A stretch of DNA of 64,000 bases, from the NCBI RefSeq assembly GCF_001543285.1, contig NZ_CP014164.1, positions 2,135,878 through 2,199,877 on the forward strand, read 5' to 3'. Below the pieces are notes generated by a model that made no database searches, had not been told where the DNA came from, and worked only from the letters and a program-made list of their open reading frames with translations. Of this stretch, positions 56,624 through 64,000 are shown one piece after another. Position 1 is the first letter of the stretch. The number at the start of each line of letters is the position of its first letter. Origin of the DNA: Aerococcus viridans (GTDB lineage Bacteria; Bacillota; Bacilli; Lactobacillales; Aerococcaceae). The translations under genes were made by a program, and so were the position numbers.

Positions 56624-56654
56624 ATAATAAAGCCTGCCCTTAGGTAAAGGTAAA
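56624..56654 (-). promoter_or_regulatory. MerR-type promoter with 19-bp spacer
   Basis: Minus strand TTTACC (56654-56649), 19-bp spacer, TATTAT (56629-56624). The long spacer carries an imperfect dyad CCTTTACCT / AAGGGCAGG. This is the layout typical of promoters controlled by MerR regulators. Confidence 0.65.
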
Positions 56655-56763
56655 CCTCTTTTTGGTAAATTGTAAAATGAAATGCATAAGGAAATAAACA
56701 AAAAAATCATGTAGATACGATATACTTGTTAGCAACCAAACCAAAAGTATAAGGGGTATCTAC

Positions 56764-57831
56764 ATGACCAAAAATAATTGTATCACAGAAAAGCGCACCT
56801 TCAAACAACTTACTGACATCCAACGCGGAATGCTGGAACAGATGGCGAAAAGCGGCACCTATAAACAAGCTGAAATGGCGCGAGAATTAGGGGTCAGCCA
56901 ACCCACTGTTTCTCGTGAGTTGAAACGCGGTAGAACGCGCCAGCTTGACTATAAGCGCAATTATTACGAGCAGTATATTGCCGCCTCAGGCGCACGGGTT
57001 TATAAAGAAAATCGTGAGAACTCGCATGCGCGGGATCATAATAAATATTCTGCGGCTTTCCTTGCTGCCTTACCTGAAAATCTAGCACCCAAGAAAGGGT
57101 TGCGGATTCATAGTGTGGATACTTTTGTACACTCTTATAGAAAGTTGCACCCTGACGAACGCGTACCATGCACGAAGACCGTTTACGCTTTGATAAATGC
57201 TGCCGTACTTCCAATCCGTAATATCGATTTGCCTATGAAGACTAGGATGCGGCCACGAAAAACAACCGTTTCTGAACCTAAAGGTCATAACGCTAAACAC
57301 TTGGGACGCAGTATCGAAGATCGCTCTCCAGAAGTACTCTCGAGGGAAGAATTTGGGCATTGGGAAGTCGATTTAGTATTAGGTAAGAAAACAAAAAATG
57401 AGCCTGTCATCATCACTATGGTTGAACGGAAAACACGCTACTGCCTCACTAAGAAAGTTTGGGGAAAAGGCGCAGCGCTGGTTCAAAAAGGCGTGCTTGA
57501 CTTGATGAAAAAACAGGGGCTAGAACAGTTCAAGTCACTCACAAATGATAACGGCTCTGAGTTTTCAAGTCTGTCTCTTATCGAAAGCATCGCTGAAGAC
57601 GTTCAGGTTTTCTTTACTCATGCGTATGCTTCTTGGGAGAAAGGAACGAACGAAAGGCATAACCGCATGCTCCGAGAATTTATCCCAAAGGGAGTCACTC
57701 TGCGTCCATTGTCCTATTCGTATTTACTGGAAGTAACCGATACGATCAACCACAGACCAAGAAAAATAATGGGCTATACAACACCTGCAGAACGCCTTCA
57801 GGAAGAACTGGCCGATTTACAAGCAGCTTAA
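56764..57831 (+). CDS. IS30-family transposase
   Basis: 355 residues. N-terminal helix-turn-helix with KQAEMARELGVSQPTVSRELKRG, then the DDE catalytic core: HWEVDLVLG (D), SLTNDNGSEF (D) and WEKGTNERHNRMLREFIPKG (E). Ends TTPAERLQ, normal for the family. It appears intact, so the element may be active. Confidence 0.95.
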   Translation: MTKNNCITEKRTFKQLTDIQRGMLEQMAKSGTYKQAEMARELGVSQPTVSRELKRGRTRQLDYKRNYYEQYIAASGARVYKENRENSHARDHNKYSAAFLAALPENLAPKKGLRIHSVDTFVHSYRKLHPDERVPCTKTVYALINAAVLPIRNIDLPMKTRMRPRKTTVSEPKGHNAKHLGRSIEDRSPEVLSREEFGHWEVDLVLGKKTKNEPVIITMVERKTRYCLTKKVWGKGAALVQKGVLDLMKKQGLEQFKSLTNDNGSEFSSLSLIESIAEDVQVFFTHAYASWEKGTNERHNRMLREFIPKGVTLRPLSYSYLLEVTDTINHRPRKIMGYTTPAERLQEELADLQAA

Positions 57832-57949
57832 GGTGTTTTGTTGGTTCTATAGGATAAGAGAATAGATTAGCTGAGTCAAGAGCCGCTTTGCTCCTTCTCT
57901 TGACTCAGCTAACCTATCCTCTTGGGTCAGAACCACCAACAACTCACCT
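57831..57949 (+). repeat. Large imperfect hairpin in the tail of the IS30-family element
   Basis: Arms of about 52 bp (57831-57882 and 57897-57949) around a 14-nt loop; the inner 16 bp (TTAGCTGAGTCAAGAG) are perfectly paired. It lies directly after the transposase stop. The remaining 57950-58054 shows nothing else notable. Confidence 0.75.
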
Positions 57950-58156
57950 GAAAAATGGTAAGGGATGAAACACTCCCTGCCGTCAATGGCTTCAAAGCAT
58001 TGGTAATACTGGATTATTGAGTAATTCGCTGTCTATAAAGGTTTTTAAAATTTTTTATGCATTTGATATTGCAATTAAGCTAAACCTCTTTTTTGAAAAA
58101 GGGCGAATCTTTTTAAGCTAAGTATCATTTCCCGCTACCTTCCTATTTTAATCCTA

Positions 58157-58193
58157 AAAAAAGACGTGGCAAAATATCTTTCGCCACGTCTTT
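58157..58193 (-). terminator. Terminator after yidD
   Basis: Minus strand AAAGACGTGGC / GCCACGTCTTT followed by TTTT. Confidence 0.85.
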
Positions 58194-58198
58194 TACTG

Positions 58199-58516
58199 CT
58201 ATTCTATTTCATGATGGTGGTGGTCATGTTTCTCCATTTGTGCAATCAAATATGCCCGGTCTTCGTCAGACATTTCCTCACGGTTGCGACGTAAGGTGAA
58301 ATGGTCTGGTACTGGATCTAGCCCCCCTGGCACCATTGGGTTACAACGAATAATACGCGCTGTACCCATAGCTGCCCCCTTAAGCGTGCCATGTTTATTG
58401 ACTGCCTGAATCATATAAGTTGAGCACGATGGATAGTAGCGACAAGTCGGTGGAAACATTGGGGAAATATACTTTTGGTAACCCCGCACCATTTTTACCA
58501 GGGGTTTTTCAGCCAT
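58199..58516 (-). CDS. yidD: Membrane protein insertion efficiency factor YidD
   Basis: 105 residues from the ATG at 58516 (GAGGGG upstream; an earlier in-frame extension reaches into the DJ-1 gene). [27 protein letters not shown] is the family signature with conserved cysteines; the C-terminus is histidine-rich (HDHHHHEIE). It sits at the inner membrane and assists the YidC insertase. It follows the DJ-1-family gene by about seven bases. Confidence 0.93.
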   Translation of the reverse strand: MAEKPLVKMVRGYQKYISPMFPPTCRYYPSCSTYMIQAVNKHGTLKGAAMGTARIIRCNPMVPGGLDPVPDHFTLRRNREEMSDEDRAYLIAQMEKHDHHHHEIE

Positions 58517-58523
58517 AATACGT

Positions 58524-59096
58524 TTACCCCTCTTTCCCTTCAACCAATGGTAATAATAAACCATCAGCAATCTCTTGCGCTTTAGCATCACCTTTTAGAA
58601 TTCGAATGATGTCCAAAGCAAAATAAACTGCTGTGGCTGGTCCACGTGAGGTCAATACTTTATGGTTTCCATCGTAGTAGGTGATATCTTCGTGGAAGGT
58701 CTTGTAATGCACTTGGTCTTCGAAACCTGGGTAGCATGTCCCTTCCAAGTCTTTAGTGATGCCTGCTGCTTCAAGGGCAATCGGTGACGCACAAATACTA
58801 GAAACATATTTATTGTTTGCTACTTGTTGAGCAATCAAGTCAGTTACTCTTTTATCTTTGGCCAATTTTTCTGCACCTGGGCGCCCACCAGGCGTAATCA
58901 CCATGTCATAGCTATCTATATCAATGTCATCTAGCATCTTATCTGCCATAATCTCAATACCATGGTCACCAATTGTCGATAGGCTTTCATTGATTGATAT
59001 CATATCGATTGGAATTTCTGCTCGACGTAGGTAATCAATCACTGTAATTGCTTCTACTTCTTCGTAACCTTCACCTAGTAAAATCATTGTTTTCAT
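58524..59096 (-). CDS. DJ-1/PfpI-family protein
   Basis: 190 residues. [11 protein letters not shown] at the N-terminus carries the conserved Glu, and SSICASPI the reactive Cys in a nucleophile elbow (about residue 102). Relatives act as chaperones or deglycases against carbonyl damage; the exact role is unknown. Directly upstream of yidD with a very short gap. Confidence 0.9.
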   Translation of the reverse strand: MKTMILLGEGYEEVEAITVIDYLRRAEIPIDMISINESLSTIGDHGIEIMADKMLDDIDIDSYDMVITPGGRPGAEKLAKDKRVTDLIAQQVANNKYVSSICASPIALEAAGITKDLEGTCYPGFEDQVHYKTFHEDITYYDGNHKVLTSRGPATAVYFALDIIRILKGDAKAQEIADGLLLPLVEGKEG

Positions 59097-59159
59097 CTTA
59101 AACCCTCCAGCTTAAACTGCCTGTTTTCTTGTCTCTATCTTACCTAAATTTTGGAGATA

Positions 59160-59187
59160 AGAAAAGGATCGACACTTGGCCGACCCC
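59160..59187 (-). terminator. Terminator after the asp23 gene
   Basis: Minus strand GGGTCG / CGATCC with a nine-base loop followed by TTTTCTT. Confidence 0.6.
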
Positions 59188-59232
59188 TCCTACACATGAT
59201 AATAGATACTAGCTATCCATGTATATTAGTTA

Positions 59233-59694
59233 TTATTGTACTCTTGAACCATCTGTAAATTCACCATTTTGGTGGGCACGACGGCGTTCTTCAGCGCGTT
59301 GACGTTCTTCTTCAGATTGTTGTTGTTGATAATCTGCACGTGTCATCACGTCGTTAACATTCATGTTTACTTCAACAACTCTTAAGCCAGTCATCTTTTC
59401 AACATTTGCTTTCACTTTTTCGATTGTTTGGTTAAAGGCTGCAGGAATATTTTTGCCATATTCAGCAATTACTTCTAAGTCGATGGCTACTTCTTTACTA
59501 CCAACTTCAGCGTTAACACCTTTTGTTTTATCATCTTCAGAAGAGAAGAAGCTTTTCACGCCAGATGTGAAGTTACCTTTCAACTCTAAAATGCCGTCAA
59601 CATCTTGAACTGAGTTATTCGCAATACGTTCTAACACGCGAGGTTCAAAAGCTAAATTATTTTCGTGTTTTACTTGTTCATTTGTTTCAGCCAT
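59233..59694 (-). CDS. asp23: Asp23/Gls24-family envelope stress protein
   Basis: 153 residues, soluble. Asp23/Gls24 domain about 10-120 (FEPRVLERIANNSVQDVDGILEL ... VVEVNMNVNDV), followed by a Q/R-rich coiled tail. In staphylococci Asp23 is held at the membrane by AmaP. Last gene of the amaP-DUF2273-asp23 group on this strand. Confidence 0.93.
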   Translation of the reverse strand: MAETNEQVKHENNLAFEPRVLERIANNSVQDVDGILELKGNFTSGVKSFFSSEDDKTKGVNAEVGSKEVAIDLEVIAEYGKNIPAAFNQTIEKVKANVEKMTGLRVVEVNMNVNDVMTRADYQQQQSEEERQRAEERRRAHQNGEFTDGSRVQ

Positions 59695-59800
59695 AATTTA
59701 ATTCCTCCTAATATTTATGTTGGTCATCTAGCCAACTTTAAATAACCTATAAGTTAATAATAACGTGAATATTTCTGATTATCAACCAATAACCCTTCGA

Positions 59801-60022
59801 CTATTTCATAAAGAACCGTAACCAGGCACGCAAGTCGACCTCACCATCAAAGTAAGCACCGACGATAAAGCCGACAACTGCGATAACAAATACCAGTAAG
59901 GCTGTCCCGAAAGTAAAGACTACCCACAATAGTGCAAAGATAAAGGCTGATAATAAGCCGATAATTCGCCCTTTGTATTGGCGCCAAATCGCACGTTCTT
60001 CTCGTTTATTCCGCTCTGACAT
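59801..60022 (-). CDS. DUF2273 small membrane protein
   Basis: 73 residues. A charged N-terminus (MSERNKREERAIWRQYKG) is followed by two membrane segments (about 20-38 and 41-58) and ends RAWLRFFMK. DUF2273 proteins are regularly found beside Asp23 and AmaP. It starts 14 bp after the amaP stop. Confidence 0.88.
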   Translation of the reverse strand: MSERNKREERAIWRQYKGRIIGLLSAFIFALLWVVFTFGTALLVFVIAVVGFIVGAYFDGEVDLRAWLRFFMK

Positions 60023-60036
60023 ATTATCCCTCCTCC

Positions 60037-60615
60037 TTATTGCACACGTGGTGCAGCTTTCTGTTTGGCTTGTTTTTCAGCTACAACAACACTACGGTCA
60101 ATTTGGTTGACCTTCACATTAACATCCGCAACTGGAATCCCCAATGAAACGGCCACAGTATCACGTACGCGTTCCTGTACCCGACTAGCCAAGTCAATTA
60201 CATTGGTTGCGTCATCCACTTGGAAAACAACGCTTACTTTGGTATCTTCAGGACGTTTACCAAATCGTACTTTTGCTTCAGGGAATTTTACCCCTGACAC
60301 ACGCTGGCTAGCACGGACTGCTGTATCTTCGACAGAATGCTTGGTAAAACTTAATACACCGGCATCCGTTTTGACTTCTAGGTGGTCACGTTTCGCTGGT
60401 GCCACAACCGCTTGTAGGAAAACAACTAACACAACCAAGGCTACAAAGGCTAAACCAGCTAACATGGCCCATTGACCATAGGTATCGCCTAAGACAGTCT
60501 CTTTAACGAAAGGTGTTAGGTATTGAATTGGGTAAAACAAGGCAATTACAGCTAATAATGCAACCAAGCCCACTAGGGTTAATATAATTTGTAGAAACCT
60601 TCTAAAACCACCCAT
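60037..60615 (-). CDS. amaP: Alkaline-shock response membrane anchor AmaP
   Basis: 192 residues. Two N-terminal membrane segments (about 10-30 and 48-70), then an Asp23-like cytosolic domain with KVNQIDRSVVVAEKQAKQKA at the end. It anchors Asp23 to the membrane. First gene of the group; AGGAGG precedes the start. Confidence 0.9.
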   Translation of the reverse strand: MGGFRRFLQIILTLVGLVALLAVIALFYPIQYLTPFVKETVLGDTYGQWAMLAGLAFVALVVLVVFLQAVVAPAKRDHLEVKTDAGVLSFTKHSVEDTAVRASQRVSGVKFPEAKVRFGKRPEDTKVSVVFQVDDATNVIDLASRVQERVRDTVAVSLGIPVADVNVKVNQIDRSVVVAEKQAKQKAAPRVQ

Positions 60616-60824
60616 CGGATCCCCTCCTAATTTGTTTATATATTATAAATGATTATGTATAGGTTACAATAAAAGTTATGATAATTCAAACAATCCGCAT
60701 GATATTTCGAAAACGAAACAAAATATTTTCCCAGCCTATCAAAACGTGTTACACTATATAAAAATAAGTTATTTTTTAAATTCTCATTAACCTTTATTAA
60801 AATTGAAAAAGGAGTTTCCCCACC

Positions 60825-61391
60825 ATGAAGACAGTCGTTATCAGCGGATCAAATGTTGGCACCAAATCACGTGTTGCTGCAGATGAATACATTAAACAAG
60901 CAAAAAGCTACCGTCCAGATGCGGACATGGAATTAATTGACCTGGCTGAAAAGGACATGGTCTTTTCAGATGGCCGCAATTATTTTGAATACCCTGGTGA
61001 CACTGGCCAAGTCCTTAAAACCATCATGGCTGCAGATGTCTTAGTCTTGACCATGCCCACTTTCCAAGCTTCATACCCAGCTACCGTGAAAAACTTGTTC
61101 GACCTGCTACCCGTGAATGCCTTCCGGGACAAGGTGGTTGGCGTCATCAACACTGCTGGTTCTCCGCGTCATTATTTAATGGTTGAAACCCAATTGATGC
61201 CGATCTTAAATTATATGAAGGCCACTGTCGTCAACAAGTACGTCTTTATTGAAGAACGGGACTTCAGTCGCAACGAAATCGTCAGTGATGACATCATTTT
61301 CCGCATTGAACGTTTAGTTGACGATGTCTTTACCATGGCAGACGTACAAGCAGAAATTCAAGCCAAAAAAGACGCTGCTTACGGTTTTTAA
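60825..61391 (+). CDS. NAD(P)H-dependent FMN reductase-family protein
   Basis: 188 residues, flavodoxin-like fold. SGSNVGTKSR (7-16) is the FMN phosphate loop and TMPTFQASYPATVKNLFD the second FMN-binding segment. It probably reduces FMN or quinone-like compounds. Monocistronic, with a strong terminator shared with the convergent GH4 gene. Confidence 0.88.
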   Translation: MKTVVISGSNVGTKSRVAADEYIKQAKSYRPDADMELIDLAEKDMVFSDGRNYFEYPGDTGQVLKTIMAADVLVLTMPTFQASYPATVKNLFDLLPVNAFRDKVVGVINTAGSPRHYLMVETQLMPILNYMKATVVNKYVFIEERDFSRNEIVSDDIIFRIERLVDDVFTMADVQAEIQAKKDAAYGF

Positions 61392-61426
61392 TAGTCAGCA
61401 CTATCTTATTGGAAAAAGCGTGCCTC

Positions 61427-61464
61427 AGGGAGGTCAGTCAACTCCCTGAGGCACGCTATTTTTA
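61427..61464. terminator. Bidirectional terminator between the FMN reductase and GH4 genes
   Basis: Perfect 16-bp stem AGCGTGCCTCAGGGAG / CTCCCTGAGGCACGCT with TTTTT on the plus side and a short T tract on the minus side. Confidence 0.9.
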
Positions 61465-61513
61465 TGGCGGAAACTTTTGACAAAGGGCCTGTCATTTTTC
61501 AAAAAGCAAGCAT

Positions 61514-62908
61514 TTAATTCGATTTCATTAATTCATCTACGTAAGCCACAACATCTGGTTGGTTGGCTTCAATTTCAGCAATCTTGTCTGCAAATTGTGG
61601 TAAATGCGCTTTGTGGGCATATAATAATTCGTCCAAGACGCGTTTAGCCATCTGACCACCTGGTACTAAGGGGTTAATCGTGAAGGCATGTAAAGCTGCC
61701 CCATAATTTCCTTCAACGGCAGCACGGATAACTGTTTCTTCCATCCCCTTCATCAATTGGATCATCCCACGCGCGGCTGGCATAAATTCGCCCCAGTTGA
61801 ATGGTACGGCACCGTGGCTAGTGATTTGGGCAGATACTTCCACAATAGCATCATACGGTAGGTCTTGGATTGTCCCGTTATTTTGGGTAGAGACCACCAT
61901 AACAGTTCGTTTGTCGTTGTAAATAGAGGCGATGACCTCACAAGCGGCGTCAGAATAGTAAGTCCCACCACGTTGGGTTAATTCTTCAGGCTTGTAGTCT
62001 AAAGCTGGGTCTTTATACAATTCAAACAATTGTTGCTCAGTCTTCTTCACGACTTGTGCACGGGTTGCACCTGCTTGAAACTCTTCAATAGAATGTTGTA
62101 ACATCTCATCTTCAGAGTAGTAGTAACGGTGGTAACCACATGGTAGCATAGCTAAATCTTGAATTTGTTCAATATGGTAGTTGGCATCATGGATATTCTT
62201 CAAGGCTGATTCTGGCCCATCATCTGATTTTTTGTATAGTAAATCAATGACTTTAGCTGTTAATTCCTTGCCTTGACGGTCCCAAACTTTATGCCAGTGG
62301 AAGTGGTTAATACCCGCAAATTGGTAGAACAAGTCATCCTGGTCGACATCTAACTGCCCAGCTATGTCCATGCAGTGAGTGATTGGCACGTTACATAAAC
62401 CAATTGTCCGCTTCCAACCAAATTGCTTGATCGCCGCTTCAGTGACCATCCCCGCTGGATTGGTAAAGTTAATCAACCAAGCATCCGGACATTGTACTTT
62501 CATATCTTCAATAATTTGGCCGATAATCGGAATGGTTCTAAAGGCTTTCAACATCCCTCCGGCACCATTAGTTTCTTGACCTAAAATCCCGTGAGATAAA
62601 GGAATACGTTCATCCTTCACACGTGCATCCAGCAAGCCCACACGGAATTGCGTTGTGACAAAGTCCGCATCTTTCAAGGCATTGAACCGGTCTAAAGTTA
62701 AGGTAACCTTCCAGTCTAAACCAGCAGCCTTCACCATCCGTTTAGCCATTTCCCCAACGATATTTAATTTTTCCTGCCCTGCCTCAATATCCACTAAGAC
62801 AATCTCATCAATTGGCATCTCATCTTTACGTTTAATGTAACCTTCAATTAATTCTGGTGTATACGAAGAACCGCCACCAATTGTGACAATTTTTAACCCT
62901 TTACCCAT
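61514..62908 (-). CDS. Family 4 glycosidase (6-phospho-beta-glucosidase type)
   Basis: 464 residues. NAD site GGGSSYTPELIEG (12-24); the metal-binding Cys lies in LCNVPITH and the His in GINHFHW, both typical of GH4. These enzymes need NAD and Mn2+ and cleave 6-phospho-glycosides produced by PTS import. The sequence resembles 6-phospho-beta-glucosidases (LicH/CelF-like) more than alpha types; substrate not proven. Divergent from an RpiR regulator that probably controls it. Confidence 0.9.
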   Translation of the reverse strand: MGKGLKIVTIGGGSSYTPELIEGYIKRKDEMPIDEIVLVDIEAGQEKLNIVGEMAKRMVKAAGLDWKVTLTLDRFNALKDADFVTTQFRVGLLDARVKDERIPLSHGILGQETNGAGGMLKAFRTIPIIGQIIEDMKVQCPDAWLINFTNPAGMVTEAAIKQFGWKRTIGLCNVPITHCMDIAGQLDVDQDDLFYQFAGINHFHWHKVWDRQGKELTAKVIDLLYKKSDDGPESALKNIHDANYHIEQIQDLAMLPCGYHRYYYSEDEMLQHSIEEFQAGATRAQVVKKTEQQLFELYKDPALDYKPEELTQRGGTYYSDAACEVIASIYNDKRTVMVVSTQNNGTIQDLPYDAIVEVSAQITSHGAVPFNWGEFMPAARGMIQLMKGMEETVIRAAVEGNYGAALHAFTINPLVPGGQMAKRVLDELLYAHKAHLPQFADKIAEIEANQPDVVAYVDELMKSN

Positions 62909-62952
62909 CCTGTATAACCTCCTATAATTTGATTACCCTCATCATATTCGAA

Positions 62953-63044
62953 ATTGTAACCCTTTACAATATGAACAAATCAAATAGTAAGGCCAAACAC
63001 AAAGTAAGCCCATCTATTTGAAATTCCTGTGTCACCCTTACACA
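62953..63044. promoter_or_regulatory. Two operator-like palindromes between the GH4 and RpiR genes
   Basis: ATTGTAACCCTTTACAAT (62953-62970) and TGTGTCACCCTTACACA (63028-63044) share the core ACCCTT with flanking inverted TGT / ACA. One lies near each divergent gene. They fit binding sites for the adjacent RpiR regulator. Confidence 0.55.
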
Positions 63045-63079
63045 AAATATGCTACTATTTGTAAAAAGGGGGCGCCACC

Positions 63080-63955
63080 ATGTTGCTGATTGAACAAATG
63101 AAAACCACTCACTTTTCCCACGCTGAACAATCCTTAGTGCAATACATGATTGAACATCCAGAAAAACTCGACCAATTAACGACTACGCATTTCGCAGAAA
63201 TTACCCATACCAATCCAACCAGTCTCATCCGGGTAGCCAAGAAACTGGGTTACAAAGGTTGGACGGATTTACGCACCGCCTACCTAGACGAATGGTTGTA
63301 TTTAAATAGCCACTACAATGCCATTGACGCCAACCGTCCTTTCGCAAAAAACGATTCACTAGCCACTATCGCCAACAAGATGGCCAGTCTAGACCAAAAC
63401 ACCATCCAAGATACCCTATATTTACTGGACTACCAGGAAATCCAGAAGGCCCAAGACATCTTGTTGAAGGCTAAAAATATTAAAATTTTCGGTAGTCATA
63501 CCAATGCCATGATTTCACAGGAATTCGTGACCAAGATGCGACGGATTAACCGAAACGTGACTATCGCTTCCACCTTTCATTATGTAGACTATGAAGCCTA
63601 CCATTCGGATCAAGATACCTGCGCTATTATTATTTCTTATTCTGGAGAGAATGCTGGGTTAATTAAATGCATGGAAATATTGAAGCATAAGGAAGTGCCT
63701 ATTATCAGTCTGACCAGCATTGGGGACAACACGATTTCACAGATGAGTGATTGCCGGTTGAATATTACGACTCGGGAAAAATTGTACTCCAAAATCGGTA
63801 ACTTCACCTCTAATACCTCGATCATTTACCTACTTAACTTGCTTTACGCCATAGTCTTTGCCAAAGACTATGACGAAAACCTGGACCACATCATTACAGT
63901 CGGCAAGTACTTTGACCAACGAACTACAAGTGTTGATATTATGCGTGAAAACTAG
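63080..63955 (+). CDS. MurR/RpiR-family transcriptional regulator
   Basis: 291 residues. N-terminal HTH_6 domain (about 1-75, ITHTNPTSLIRVAKKLGYKGWTDLR) and C-terminal SIS domain (about 120-245, IKIFGSHTNAM, IIISYSGENAG) for a phosphosugar ligand. It likely regulates the divergent GH4 gene in response to a sugar phosphate. Nothing further is visible up to the window end. Confidence 0.92.
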   Translation: MLLIEQMKTTHFSHAEQSLVQYMIEHPEKLDQLTTTHFAEITHTNPTSLIRVAKKLGYKGWTDLRTAYLDEWLYLNSHYNAIDANRPFAKNDSLATIANKMASLDQNTIQDTLYLLDYQEIQKAQDILLKAKNIKIFGSHTNAMISQEFVTKMRRINRNVTIASTFHYVDYEAYHSDQDTCAIIISYSGENAGLIKCMEILKHKEVPIISLTSIGDNTISQMSDCRLNITTREKLYSKIGNFTSNTSIIYLLNLLYAIVFAKDYDENLDHIITVGKYFDQRTTSVDIMREN

Positions 63956-64000
63956 ACGAAACTTCAGAATAAAAACATGTCCTAAAGAATTTCATAATCT

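Larger units (their letters stand above)
56664..58080 (+). mobile_element. IS30-family insertion sequence
   Basis: Inverted ends of 26 bp (left 56664-56689, right 58055-58080 reversed) agree at 20 or so positions, ending in AAATGCATAA. The 13-bp sequence TAAACCTCTTTTT lies directly outside both ends (56651-56663 and 58081-58093). The 1417-bp element carries one transposase gene and, after it, a large hairpin. The direct repeats sit in the merR promoter region, showing where it inserted. Confidence 0.85.

Overview
The window looks like chromosome of an Aerococcus (A. viridans / A. urinaeequi group, Lactobacillales). The clearest pointer is a 374-residue L-lactate oxidase at 13.0-14.2 kb that I recognise as the A. 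viridans enzyme; T-box, glmS-ribozyme and Gram-positive cell-wall gene contexts agree. I computed no identities or base compositions.

Layout. 0-29.6 kb is resident housekeeping and metabolic DNA: the end of an ABC ATPase gene, a serine hydrolase, proS behind a T-box, an ECF transporter component, a Nudix hydrolase, transketolase and a transaldolase-like aldolase, a HAD phosphatase, a GH13-like protein that has lost its catalytic residues, a purine permease behind a PurBox pair, lactate oxidase, a DsbA-like protein, RlmA, two SDR proteins, a MetQ-type lipoprotein next to an aminotransferase, a complete mannitol PTS operon (mtlA-mtlR-mtlF-mtlD) and nagB.

29.8-33.3 kb is an ISL3-family element with an IS3-family element nested inside it. 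33.3-46.5 kb is a complete 12-gene purine operon (purCSQLFMNHDEKB, minus strand) that is visibly richer in G+C than its surroundings. It has its own promoter and PurBox pair, and on its right edge a beheaded oxidoreductase gene. That fragment is fused directly to tnsA of a Tn7-like transposon, whose four-repeat right end sits 24 bp beyond the glmS stop codon, the classic attTn7 position. The block is best read as foreign DNA joined to a decayed Tn7-like element.

47.7-56.1 kb is resident cell-envelope DNA: glmS with its ribozyme, an Apf/LysM protein with a structured leader and a WalR-type box, tRNA-Gln and tRNA-Tyr, an RsuA-type pseudouridine synthase, and the cdaA-cdaR-glmM operon. Just after glmM lie two tandem ~117-bp repeats whose three nested stems are kept by compensatory changes. 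56.4-58.1 kb holds a decapitated merR gene and an IS30-family element flanked by 13-bp direct repeats. 58.2-64 kb carries yidD, a DJ-1 protein, the amaP-DUF2273-asp23 stress operon, an FMN reductase, and a GH4 glycosidase divergent from an RpiR regulator with two matching operator-like palindromes between them.

Working together: glmS, nagB, glmM, cdaA and Apf feed or sense amino-sugar and peptidoglycan metabolism. The PurBox pairs at pbuG and purC suggest that the resident permease and the acquired biosynthetic operon answer to one PurR.
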